From positions 992,001 through 1,056,000 of the forward strand of contig NZ_LGUI01000002.1 of the NCBI RefSeq assembly GCF_002891295.1: a DNA stretch of 64,000 nucleotides, given 5' to 3'. The notes under the pieces are model-generated. The model worked only from the letters and a program-made list of their open reading frames with translations, was not told the origin of the DNA and did not search any database. A program made the translations under genes and the position numbers. Below, piece by piece: positions 56,170 through 63,941 of this stretch. The DNA comes from Streptomyces eurocidicus (GTDB lineage Bacteria > Actinomycetota > Actinomycetes > Streptomycetales > Streptomycetaceae). Position 1 is the first letter of the stretch, and every line of letters begins with the position of its first letter.

Positions 56170-57384
56170 GTGGGCTATGGTCGCGCCGTGCCCGAAGCCC
56201 AGAGCGTCCCGGATCACGGGTCGGCCCCGCGACAGGGGGCCGGCCCCCGGCCGGTTCCCGGTCAGGACCACCCATGGGTCCAGCGGGCCCTGACCGTCTT
56301 CGTCATCGTCGCGGCGCTCTGGACGGTCCGGCCGCTGGGCCTGAGCGGCCAAGGGCTGGTGGTGGCCGTCCTGCTCCTGATCAACTCCGTCGCCCTGGCG
56401 GCACGGCACCTGCCGCAGGACTGGATTCCGCCGCGCCTCGCCCTGGTCTGGCTGACCCTGGGCATCGTGACGGCGGCGGCCCTGATCGGCGTCAGCAGCA
56501 GCGGGTCCGGCTACCTCTTCGCGTACTTCCTCGTCGGTCACATCGGCGTCCGCCTCGAACCCCGGCAGTCGCTCACCCTGGCCGCCCTGTGCGGTCTGCT
56601 GTGCGGCGGCGTCCTGTACTTCCGCCTGGGCCCCGGCCACAACCTGTTGCCGTGGGTGCTGGGCCTGACCACCGGTGGTCCCGTCCTGGTCGGCATCCTC
56701 AACCGCAGCCGTCAGCGGGCCTTCGCCGCGGCCCTCTCGGCGGCCGAGTCGGCGGAGCGGGCGGCGCGGGCCGAGGCCAGGACCGCCGTCCTGACCGAAC
56801 GGAGCCGGATCGCCCGTGACGTCCACGACGTCCTGGCCCACTCCCTGGCGGGCATCAACATGCAGCTGGAGCTGGCGGACGCGCTGATCGACACCGGCGA
56901 CCTGGACCGGGTCCGCGAGGCGAACCAGAAGGCGCACAGCATGGTCAAGGAGAGCCTGAAGCAGGCGCAGTGGACTGTGCACGCGCTGCGCGAGGACGCG
57001 CTGCCGCTTGTCGAGACCCTCACCGCGATGCTGGAGACCTCCGGCCACCGCGACGCGCTCACCGTCGCCGGGACCGTCCGCGAGGTCCCGCCCCGCGTGA
57101 CCCAGAACCTGCTGCGGATCGCCCAGGAGTCGCTGACCAACGCGGCCCGGCACGCGCCCGGCGGCGAGGTACAGGTGGAGCTGACGTTCGGCGCCGCGTC
57201 GACGACACTGAGGATCCGCAACGGTCCGGCGACCCGTACGGTGAGCACGGGCGCCGGCAGCGGGATGGGGTTGATCGGCATGCGCGAGCGGGTCGCCCTG
57301 CTGGCAGGGACGATCACCGCGGGCCCGGTCACCGAAGGACCGGACGCGGGCGGGTGGCAGGTGGAGGCAGGGATCCCGGGATGA
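56170..57384 (+). CDS. NarL-type sensor histidine kinase
   Basis: This protein of about 404 residues has an N-terminal membrane sensor region with about six helices. A HisKA_3 dimerisation helix (RSRIARDVHDVLAHSLAGINMQLE) carries the phospho-accepting His, and a HATPase follows (QESLTNAARHAPGG; GMGLIGMRERVALL). It autophosphorylates and passes phosphate to the coupled regulator. The GTG at 56170 is the outer start; GTG 56188 is an alternative. Its stop overlaps the regulator start (ATGA). The signal sensed is unknown. Confidence 0.88.
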   Translation: MGYGRAVPEAQSVPDHGSAPRQGAGPRPVPGQDHPWVQRALTVFVIVAALWTVRPLGLSGQGLVVAVLLLINSVALAARHLPQDWIPPRLALVWLTLGIVTAAALIGVSSSGSGYLFAYFLVGHIGVRLEPRQSLTLAALCGLLCGGVLYFRLGPGHNLLPWVLGLTTGGPVLVGILNRSRQRAFAAALSAAESAERAARAEARTAVLTERSRIARDVHDVLAHSLAGINMQLELADALIDTGDLDRVREANQKAHSMVKESLKQAQWTVHALREDALPLVETLTAMLETSGHRDALTVAGTVREVPPRVTQNLLRIAQESLTNAARHAPGGEVQVELTFGAASTTLRIRNGPATRTVSTGAGSGMGLIGMRERVALLAGTITAGPVTEGPDAGGWQVEAGIPG

Positions 57385-58046
57385 GCGAACCCACGCAGGA
57401 CGTACGGCGGTTGAAGGTGGTCGTGGCCGACGACCAGGCGGCGGTGCGCGAGCCGCTGGCCGCGGTCCTCGGCCTGTCCGAGGACATCGAGGTCGTCGCG
57501 GCGGCGGCCGACGGTACCGAGGTGCTCGCGGCGGTGGCGTCGGGGTCCGTGGACGTGGTCCTGATGGACCTGCGCATGCCCGTGATGGACGGCACCGAGG
57601 CGACCCGGCGGCTGACGGAGGAGTACCCGGAGGTGGCGGTGGTCGTGCTGACCACCTTCGCCGACGACGACTCGATCCTGGCCGCGCTGAGCGCCGGGGC
57701 GCGGGGCTACCTGACCAAGAACGCGGGGCGCCAGGACATCGCCCGCGCGATCCGCGCCGCCGCCGCGGGCCAGTCCGTCCTCGACCGCGAGGTACAGGAC
57801 CGGCTCCTCGCCACCATCCGTACGAAGCCCCCGGCGCCCGCGCGGCCGCTGCCCGGGGACCTCACGCCCCGCGAGCGTGAGGTGCTCACCCTGATCGGCC
57901 GGGGCCTGCCGAACCGGGCGATCGCCCAGAAGCTGTTCATCAGCGAGGCCACGGTCAAGACGCACATCAACAACCTGTTCGCCAAGGCGGACATCAAGGA
58001 CCGCGCCGACGCCGTCCGCCGGGCCATCGCGGCGGGCCTCGCCTGA
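57381..58046 (+). CDS. NarL/FixJ-type response regulator
   Basis: This 221-residue protein has a receiver domain (VVVADDQAAVREPL; phospho-Asp in VVLMDLRMPVMDG; Lys in YLTKNAG). The C-terminal LuxR helix-turn-helix (LTPREREVLTLIGRGLPNRAIAQKLFISEATVKTHINNLF) binds DNA. It is coupled to the kinase by ATGA overlap. It likely controls a local or cell-envelope regulon; the targets are unknown. Confidence 0.92.
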   Translation: MSEPTQDVRRLKVVVADDQAAVREPLAAVLGLSEDIEVVAAAADGTEVLAAVASGSVDVVLMDLRMPVMDGTEATRRLTEEYPEVAVVVLTTFADDDSILAALSAGARGYLTKNAGRQDIARAIRAAAAGQSVLDREVQDRLLATIRTKPPAPARPLPGDLTPREREVLTLIGRGLPNRAIAQKLFISEATVKTHINNLFAKADIKDRADAVRRAIAAGLA

Positions 58047-58427
58047 GCCCACCCGCCCGGTGCTGTGGGGCCGGTCGGAGGGCGCCCCGGGATGTGCTCC
58101 GCCACCTGCGGGACGGGGCCGACATCGCCCCGAGCCCGCCAGGAGCGCCGCCTCCGGTTTCGGTCCGGACTCCGGCCGGTGTGCCCGAATCGTCGGGCCT
58201 GGGCGACGAGGCGCCTCCGGAACGCGAAACGGCTCGTTCCGCCGAGCGGGGAATCCTGCCCGGACAACTCAGGTGAGCCACCTGATGTCGTGAATGGGTA
58301 ACTACTCCGGATCATGGCTAGATTGCGGGGCTGTGCTCCTCTTGGCCGGCTTCTACGCTGGTTCGGTCACTCGGTGAACTTGTCCGGCCGGTCGCTGGAG
58401 CCCGGCCGGCATAAGAAAGGGGGAGGC
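58047..58427. other. Intergenic region with small hairpin
   Basis: This 381-bp gap after the response regulator has no supported gene. A 6-bp stem (GCCCGA-ATCG-TCGGGC, 58183-58198) lies about 140 bp after its stop. The later, AT-richer part may hold the next promoter. A frame from 58314 extends the next gene upstream but lacks start signals. Confidence 0.5.
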
Positions 58428-58763
58428 GTGACAACGCAGGACTTCACGCATGACATCGACACCATCCTGTGTGTCGGCAACGGCTATTGGATCTTCAAGG
58501 GTGACAAGTGCCTGAAGACCAACATGGCCGGCGACAAGTTAATGGTCGACGAAATCGACATCACCGCCAGTGGCGCATGGCCGGCCCTGGCGGGCACGCG
58601 GTTCGCGCGGGACCTGGACGGCATCGCGTTCTCCAACGAGTCGGGTTACTACTGGTTCCTCAAAGCCGGCTCGTGTATAGCCACCAGCGGCGACGGCAAC
58701 CAGATCGTCAGCTCCGAGCGAAAGATCGCGGGCGGGGGTGGATGGCCGGCTCTCGACCGGTAA
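58428..58763 (+). CDS. Small hemopexin-repeat-like protein
   Basis: This 111-residue protein with a GTG start follows a GGAGG-containing purine stretch. Two similar blocks, GYWIFKGDKCLKTN and YYWFLKAGSCIATSG, resemble hemopexin-type beta-propeller repeats, which have a YxFFKG core. It has no signal peptide and too few repeats for a complete propeller; it may oligomerise. Cys in both repeats may be structural. A strong hairpin follows. Confidence 0.65.
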   Translation: MTTQDFTHDIDTILCVGNGYWIFKGDKCLKTNMAGDKLMVDEIDITASGAWPALAGTRFARDLDGIAFSNESGYYWFLKAGSCIATSGDGNQIVSSERKIAGGGGWPALDR

Positions 58764-58782
58764 CCACGGGTTCACGTCGAGG

Positions 58783-58814
58783 GTCCTCCTTCAGGTTCGC
58801 CCCTGAAGGAGGAC
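58783..58814 (+). terminator. Strong hairpin after the hemopexin-like gene
   Basis: A perfect 13-bp stem (GTCCTCCTTCAGG/CCTGAAGGAGGAC) with a 6-base loop begins 20 bp after the stop and lies before a convergent gene. It likely terminates both. Confidence 0.8.
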
Positions 58815-58916
58815 CTCGGCTTCCGCGGCGGACCGGAACGTGTCCGCGTTCCGACGGGCCGCCTCTCCCGTCGCCGTGAGGCGCGGGGCACGGTTACCCG
58901 CCCTTCGGCAGCCGGG

Positions 58917-59495
58917 TCAACTCGTCGTCCATGTCGACCTCGCCGGTGCCGACGACGATCTCGATCCACGGACCGGGAGGCGGCGCGCCGGGGGTGAGCC
59001 GTCGGCGGGGATGACACCGCTTCGCACGAGGGCCTCGCCCGTGTCGGCGAACTCCCAACTGGTCGCGTACGTTCCGCCCTCGGAAGACCATTCGGTTCGG
59101 ACGACAGGGCGACTCAACAGGCTCTCGAACCAGTCGGCGCACCGCTCCGCGAGTTCCTCGACCGGACCGGAGGCATGGAAGAAGCCGAGCCCGGGCGACT
59201 CGTGGAGGTTGTGGAGCTGGTCGCAGACCTTCCCCGCCCGCACATGGGTGCCGTAGAAGTGCACGGCCCACTCGCCGAGCACCAGTGGCCGCTCGCTGTC
59301 GATGAGGGTGACATCGACGAGGAGCGACGAGTCGTCCTCGGGCCGTCCGACCTGGCTGGGAGCCGACGGCACCCGCCAGGCGGCGGCCCGGGAGCGAAGG
59401 GCCGCGAGGAAGGCGAGTTCCGCCTCGTCGAAGTCCCAGGGCTCCTCGTCGTACTCTGCCGGATCCTCGACCACGAACCAGCTGTCCACGTCCAT
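58917..59495 (-). CDS. Hypothetical soluble protein with apparent C-terminal frameshift
   Basis: This 192-residue protein has no recognised family; it contains acidic runs, an SERPLVLGEWAVHFYGTH strand, and EELAERCADWFESLLSR. AGGA is 7 bp before the ATG at 59495. After about nt 58985 the frame becomes Arg/Ser-rich. The neighbouring frame resumes a more natural tail (PGPWIEIVVGTGEVDMDDEL) ending near 58894, so a base may be missing or added in a C-run. The mature tail therefore may differ. Confidence 0.55.
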   Translation of the reverse strand: MDVDSWFVVEDPAEYDEEPWDFDEAELAFLAALRSRAAAWRVPSAPSQVGRPEDDSSLLVDVTLIDSERPLVLGEWAVHFYGTHVRAGKVCDQLHNLHESPGLGFFHASGPVEELAERCADWFESLLSRPVVRTEWSSEGGTYATSWEFADTGEALVRSGVIPADGSPPARRLPVRGSRSSSAPARSTWTTS

Positions 59496-59565
59496 GGGGA
59501 AATCCTAAAGGCTGACAACAAGTCAGTTATGCGACTGGTCGGCCCCGGCGCTGACGGAGCGTGTC

Positions 59566-60249
59566 ATGTCCCGTTCGGCCCGCTCCGGTGACGTGGTCCG
59601 GCGTGCGCAGTACCTTGCCCTGTTCGCCCGGGGGATGTCCACGGCGCCGGGACTCGCCGCGCAGGCCGCCGAGTTCGCCGTGACGTCGGCCCGGCTGGCG
59701 GCGGACATCGACGACCCCGACGATGTGGACTGGCTCTACCCCCACGTCGCCGCGGGCCTGGAGGCGACCGGGCACCACCAGCAGGCGATCGACTTGGTCA
59801 GCCGTTTCCTGAACGATCCGGAGGACGGCCTGGTCGAGATCGGCATCGCGGCCGCGGAAGCCGTTGATCTCGACCGGGCCCTGAAGCCGGCCGAGCGGCT
59901 CACGGAACCCATCTACCGGGCGCGCGTCCTCAACGCCGCCGGCAGGATGACGGCGGGGTCCCGTGACCCGGCGCGGACGCTGGCCCTGGCCCGGCAAGCC
60001 CAGGACGCCACCGACGAGGTGCCCTACCTCCACTGGCGAGTGACGCTGTCGGTCGGCACCGCCGACTTCCTACTGCGGGCGGGCCAGGAGGAACGGGCCC
60101 ACGCCGTGGTCAAGCGGGCGACGAACATGGCGCGGAGGGGGGCGAGGGCCCGGGGTGAGCACCCTCGTCAAGCTGGCCGTCGCGGCTGGCCGGTCCGGGC
60201 AGCGGGGCGAAGCGGCTCGCCTCATCCACCGCGCCGAGCAGGCCGCTGA
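59566..60249 (+). CDS. TPR-like repeat protein, N-terminal part
   Basis: The first 190 residues are helical with repeating Ala/Leu patterns (YLALFARGMSTAPGLAAQAAEFA, RARVLNAAGRMTAGSRDPARTLALARQAQDA), like TPR/superhelical repeats. At about nt 60130 the frame becomes Arg/Gly-rich while the other frame continues the same repeat type. The 6-base G-run at 60137-60142 is a likely site of the frameshift. Confidence 0.6.
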   Translation: MSRSARSGDVVRRAQYLALFARGMSTAPGLAAQAAEFAVTSARLAADIDDPDDVDWLYPHVAAGLEATGHHQQAIDLVSRFLNDPEDGLVEIGIAAAEAVDLDRALKPAERLTEPIYRARVLNAAGRMTAGSRDPARTLALARQAQDATDEVPYLHWRVTLSVGTADFLLRAGQEERAHAVVKRATNMARRGARARGEHPRQAGRRGWPVRAAGRSGSPHPPRRAGR

Positions 60250-61111
60250 CGCGTCCGCCGGTTACGCACGTGTCCTCGAGCTCGCGGAGGTGGCCGAGGG
60301 CCTGCACCACACGGGTCGCCCCGCAGAGGGGGACGAACTCCTGCGCCGCGTACTCCACGAGAGCCGGACCCTGGCAGATCCTGGGGAGCGCTCAGAAGGC
60401 TTGGAACGGGTGGCCGAGGTATTCGGCCGCATCGGGAAACCGGACGGAGCGGCAGAGTCGGCTCGGGAGATCCCGGACCTGGCAGGCACCGCCGACAGCC
60501 CTTCCCGCCGGCGCTGGGACACGTACGCCGCCGCCGGTGCGCTCCTCGCGGCGGGCGATATCGACGTGGCGCTCGGGCTGGAGGACGGCCTGCCGGAGGA
60601 CGAGGCCGACGAGTTCCTCACCAGTGTCGTGAAAAAGCTCGTGGACGCCGGTGATCTGGCCGCAGCAGAGCTGATCATCAACAGGCAAGAAGAAGACGAG
60701 CGCGCCCTCGGCTATCTCGCGGCGGGTGCCGCGACCACGGGGGACGTCGCCCGTGTCGCCGCGCTGCTGGAGGAGATCAGCACCCCTGTACGGCGCGAGG
60801 CGGCCACGCCGGCCGTCGTCAAGGCGCTCTGCCGGGTGGGTGCCCGCACGGCGGCCCGCGCCCTGGCCGATACCCTCACCATGCCCGAGCACCGCGTCAA
60901 GGCGCTCGCAGCGATCGCCCAGCCGCTCGGCCCCTGCCCGCAAGGGCGCCTCGTGCTGGTCGAGGCGCTGCGTTGGGGCCCGTGGGAGCAGGTGCCTGAG
61001 GAGATCGCCGGTGTGGTGCCGGAGCACATGTCCCTCCTGGCGGGCCTCGTGCCGGCGGAAGGCTATGGTCCGCGTTCAAAGATCATCAGGCCGTGGATCA
61101 CGGTGGGGTGA
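60155..61111 (+). CDS. TPR-like repeat protein, C-terminal part
   Basis: This 318-residue frame continues the Ala/Leu/Glu-rich helical repeats (LVKLAVAAGRSGQRGEAARLIHRAEQA, ADTLTMPEHRVKALAAIAQPLG) from the preceding gene. It is better read as the rest of one protein than as a separate gene, though GTG 60155 could allow re-initiation. The role is unknown; such repeats bind proteins. Confidence 0.6.
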   Translation: MSTLVKLAVAAGRSGQRGEAARLIHRAEQAADASAGYARVLELAEVAEGLHHTGRPAEGDELLRRVLHESRTLADPGERSEGLERVAEVFGRIGKPDGAAESAREIPDLAGTADSPSRRRWDTYAAAGALLAAGDIDVALGLEDGLPEDEADEFLTSVVKKLVDAGDLAAAELIINRQEEDERALGYLAAGAATTGDVARVAALLEEISTPVRREAATPAVVKALCRVGARTAARALADTLTMPEHRVKALAAIAQPLGPCPQGRLVLVEALRWGPWEQVPEEIAGVVPEHMSLLAGLVPAEGYGPRSKIIRPWITVG

Positions 61112-61154
61112 TTCGCCGTCATGAACTTATCGACTGGCTCCGCGGGACCTGGCG

Positions 61155-61340
61155 ATGCGAGCGCGGATGGTCGAGCTGAGCTGGGCAGGGGAGACCACGT
61201 CGACGATCGCCTGGGAGCCGCGCTGTGGTGGGAAGACCGTGCGGCGCCGGCTGCACCGCTTCAACCAGTCCGGGCCGGAGGGGCTGGAGGACCTCGGTGG
61301 CCAGGGGCGCGAATCCGGGCTCACCACCTGCCTGACGTCC
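61155..61340 (+). pseudogene. IS630-family transposase remnant
   Basis: RARMVELSWAGE, KTVRRRLHRFNQSGPEGLEDLGGQGRE match the N-terminal HTH region of IS630-type transposases, with the rest missing. The fragment is about 62 codons, without terminal repeats seen, and lies next to the XRE gene end. It marks an old insertion near the frameshifted repeat gene. Confidence 0.7.
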
Positions 61341-61343
61341 CGC

Positions 61344-62204
61344 TCAAGGAGCGGGGAAGAAACCTGCGGGGTCGCGGTCCCCGACTGCGTCAAGGGGCGC
61401 GTTCTCCGGCGAGGGGTGTCCTTCCGGATGGAAGAGCCACATGTGAAGGCGTACGCCGGGGGAGTCTTGTAATTCGCTGATAAGGGCGGTAATTCTACCC
61501 GTGCCACGTACTGAGTGGCGGACCGGCATTCTCTTGGCCATGGGGGTGGCGTAGCGGGTGATGTCATTTTCGTAAATTCTGTTAAGAAATGGGTCCGCTT
61601 GGCAGAGCTCTCCCATCGCGGCGAGCGTGTGATTCTTCTTGTTCAGGGCCAACGTCATGCGTAGACCCCCGACCAGGAACGGCGCCCATTGGTCTTCCCA
61701 GTCGATGAGTACCTTCTGCCTGGCCTCATCGTTGAAGAGCATCCAGTGCGGAGTGTTGTGCGGCACCTGCTTCCGCGGGAACAGTTCCGAGTACGCCGAG
61801 TTATAGGCAAGGACGTTGAAGGCCACGTCTGTGATGCATGCCATCAGGGGCAATATTTCGAGAAGCTGGCTCCAATCGCCGGGTACGGAGGCTGAGCGGA
61901 TCCCCATGGGTGGCTCGGGTGGCTGCCCGCCTCGCGCCAACGCGTAGAAGACCAACCATTCCCGTGCGCTTAGCCCAAGAATTTCTGAGACGTCTCTGAG
62001 GTATTCGTGTGACGGGTTTTCCAGGACTCCGCGCTCCAGCTTCCCGTATGTCCCGGCGGATCGCATCAGGAGTTGATCCATATGATCCTGGGAAAGGCCG
62101 GGGGTCTTCCTGCCTCGAGGATCCCTCCTTTTGAATCCCAGGCTCTCTGGATTGATCGCTTCGCGCCGGGAGATCAGAAGCTGACGTAGGGCCTCGGCAT
62201 CCAC
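61344..62204 (-). CDS. XRE-family regulator with MmyB-like domain
   Basis: This 286-residue protein has an N-terminal HTH (GLSQDHMDQLLMRSAGTYGKLERG) and C-terminal MmyB-like domain (LMACITDVAFNVLAYNSAYSELFP). The coding region is less GC-rich than its neighbours, suggesting transfer. A 13-bp inverted repeat lies 28-62 bp upstream of its start and is a plausible autoregulatory site. Confidence 0.85.
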   Translation of the reverse strand: MDAEALRQLLISRREAINPESLGFKRRDPRGRKTPGLSQDHMDQLLMRSAGTYGKLERGVLENPSHEYLRDVSEILGLSAREWLVFYALARGGQPPEPPMGIRSASVPGDWSQLLEILPLMACITDVAFNVLAYNSAYSELFPRKQVPHNTPHWMLFNDEARQKVLIDWEDQWAPFLVGGLRMTLALNKKNHTLAAMGELCQADPFLNRIYENDITRYATPMAKRMPVRHSVRGTGRITALISELQDSPGVRLHMWLFHPEGHPSPENAPLDAVGDRDPAGFFPAP

Positions 62205-62231
62205 TGATCCGGCACTCCTCCTTTAGTGGCG

Positions 62232-62266
62232 GACTTTTTCAGGTTCTGGAATTACCTGAAAAAGTC
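62232..62266. promoter_or_regulatory. 13-bp inverted repeat upstream of XRE gene
   Basis: GACTTTTTCAGGT and ACCTGAAAAAGTC are perfect arms separated by 9 bp (62232-62244 and 62254-62266). The AT-rich dyad is striking in this genome. It lies between the leftward XRE gene and the rightward secreted-protein gene. It is a candidate operator; as RNA it could also form a hairpin. Confidence 0.65.
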
Positions 62267-62507
62267 TAACCCTGGAAAAGCGTCGAAGGGTAGACCAGGA
62301 TCAGGCAACGAAGGCACCGTCGAGGCACGGGAGCGGCGGGCGGCGAGAGGTCGCGACAGGCGCGAGGCAGCTGCCCTGACACTCCCAAGCCGCCCGCCGG
62401 CAGCCTCCCGGGCAGCCCGCGTACGACTGCTCCGATTCGGTCAAGTCCGTCGCGAACCTCTGGCCCGCGATGAACACCTAGGCGTCAAGAAAGGGATGGG
62501 AGACCCG

Positions 62508-62918
62508 ATGCTGAAGAACTCCAGGATCTTCTCAGCGGTGAGCGGACTGGTGTTGGTGGTCGGAAGCCTGGTGGGAAGCGCCTCCGTCGCCGGCGCCGTC
62601 GGCGCGAGTCCGCAGGGGTCGGAACAGATCAAGTCCTGCTTCGACCATTTTCACACCTACTACAAGGAAAGCGGCGCGTACTTCACGGGGCTCGGAACGA
62701 CCACGAGCAATTGCGCAAACATAAACATCTGGCCTAAGACAACCCGTGATGTCAGGGTCTGCTTCTACCCGAAAAGCGGGAGCAATTTCTGCCAGGATCA
62801 GTACACGACCGCCAGAGCGAACGAGTGGACCTCGATCGCATTCGACGTCCTGGACGGAAGCGACTTCAGCTTCCAGTTCAGGTCCGCCGCCCAATCCGAT
62901 GGATGGTGGGCTGCGTGA
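62508..62918 (+). CDS. Small secreted Cys-containing protein
   Basis: This 136-residue protein has a signal peptide (MLKNSRIFSAVSGLVLVVGSLVGSASVAGA). The mature part of about 100 residues has four Cys (KSCFDHF, SNCANIN, RVCFY, NFCQDQY), likely two disulfides, and ends in DGWWAA. GGGAG is 5 bp before the ATG at 62508; longer frames to 62226 are rejected as they include the upstream inverted repeat. Function unknown; it may belong to small secreted actinomycete proteins. The XRE regulator opposite may control it. Confidence 0.75.
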   Translation: MLKNSRIFSAVSGLVLVVGSLVGSASVAGAVGASPQGSEQIKSCFDHFHTYYKESGAYFTGLGTTTSNCANINIWPKTTRDVRVCFYPKSGSNFCQDQYTTARANEWTSIAFDVLDGSDFSFQFRSAAQSDGWWAA

Positions 62919-63440
62919 TGCCCACCCGCTGCGCGTCTGACGGTCAGAGCCCCTGAGGTTACGCGCAAACGGACGAATTCGGCCCGCGCGATCCGCGCGG
63001 GCCTCCTTCTTCTATCTTCGCCGCCGCCATTTTCACGAGGCGTCGGGCCGGTGCGTTCGCGTGCGAGCCTTGGTGAGGGGCTGACGGGGGTGGAGGAGAG
63101 GCCGGGGCTCTCGGCTCGTCAGAACGGGCTGAAGGAGTCTCGGTGTTCGCGGATACCCCCGTGCCGCGCCCTCTGGCCGGAGACTCCGTCTGGATTTCTG
63201 TCCCGGAGTCGCGCCGCCGGCGCCTCGTTAGCCGTCCGCCGCCTACAACGGGCCGACCTACCGTCCCCCTGCCCGGCGGGGTGCGTTGCCCTGATTCCGG
63301 GGGACGGACCCGTGGGTTCGCGGTCAACTCACGGGGTGGCTTCGGCGGCTTGCGCACAGGCGCGCCCGCCAAGTCGGCCTCAACCGACGATCCTCAAACC
63401 ATCTGCGACGGCAAAGGAGCCAACGTGGCAGGATCGGGAG
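62919..63440. other. Intergenic region after the secreted-protein gene
   Basis: Apart from the terminator at 62981 this 522-bp region holds no supported gene. Short frames on both strands are Arg/Pro-rich shadows with no usual start. No tRNA or obvious att site was found, although sequence quality differs from neighbouring genes. Confidence 0.45.
62981..63003 (+). terminator. Intrinsic terminator after the small secreted protein
   Basis: A perfect 10-bp stem (GGCCCGCGCG/CGCGCGGGCC) with loop ATC is followed by a pyrimidine/T-rich tract (TCCTTCTTCTATCTT). It is 62 bp after the stop. Confidence 0.85.
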
Positions 63441-63866
63441 TCATGGACCGGGTACGGGCGGCTCCGCGGCCAGGCCCCGGTCGTAGTCCATGCGGGCGGT
63501 CTGGACTTCCTCGATATGGCACTCGGCCCACGCCTTGATCGAGGCCATCACCGGCAGCAGGCTGTGGCCGAGCGGGGTGAGCCGATAGTCCACCCGGACC
63601 GGCACCGACGGGGTCACCGTGCGGGTGAGCAGGCCGTCGCGTTCCAGGGTGCGCAGCGTCTGGGTGAGCATCTTCTGGCTGACCCCGGCGATGATCCGGT
63701 TCAGGTCGCGATACCGCAACGGCCCGTCGGCCAGTGCGTTCAGCACCAGGCTCACCCACTTGTCGCTGATCCGGTCCAGCAGCTGCCGGGCCGGGCAGGT
63801 GGCGAGGTAAGCGTCGTAGGCGGCGCGCACGTCGGCGCGGTGCTGGGCGGCGGTGCGGGTGGCCAT
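63441..63866 (-). CDS. HxlR-family regulator
   Basis: This 141-residue winged-helix protein (CPARQLLDRISDKWVSLVLNALADGPLRYRDLNRIIAGVSQKML, then LTRTVTPSVPVRVDYRLTPLG) is a typical HxlR regulator that senses electrophiles or redox change. The GGGAG site supports the ATG at 63866. It is divergent from an alcohol-dehydrogenase-like gene, its probable target, with a palindrome between them. Confidence 0.9.
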   Translation of the reverse strand: MATRTAAQHRADVRAAYDAYLATCPARQLLDRISDKWVSLVLNALADGPLRYRDLNRIIAGVSQKMLTQTLRTLERDGLLTRTVTPSVPVRVDYRLTPLGHSLLPVMASIKAWAECHIEEVQTARMDYDRGLAAEPPVPGP

Positions 63867-63882
63867 GGCACTCCCAGGTCGG

Positions 63883-63904
63883 GTACGCACTCCGAAGTGC
63901 GTAC
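63883..63904. promoter_or_regulatory. Palindromic operator between HxlR and dehydrogenase genes
   Basis: GTACGCACT-CCGA-AGTGCGTAC has perfect 9-bp arms and a 4-bp centre. It lies 17 bp from the HxlR start and 38 bp before the dehydrogenase start. This is the expected place for an HxlR binding site. Confidence 0.7.
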
Positions 63905-63941
63905 TTCCTGATGGAGAGTAACTCCCTTTAGGTTCGTGGAC

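Noticed and set aside
63051..63911. 286-residue + strand frame over the HxlR gene
   Set aside because: Second half is antisense to HxlR; the first half is Arg/Pro/Ser-rich without a credible start.
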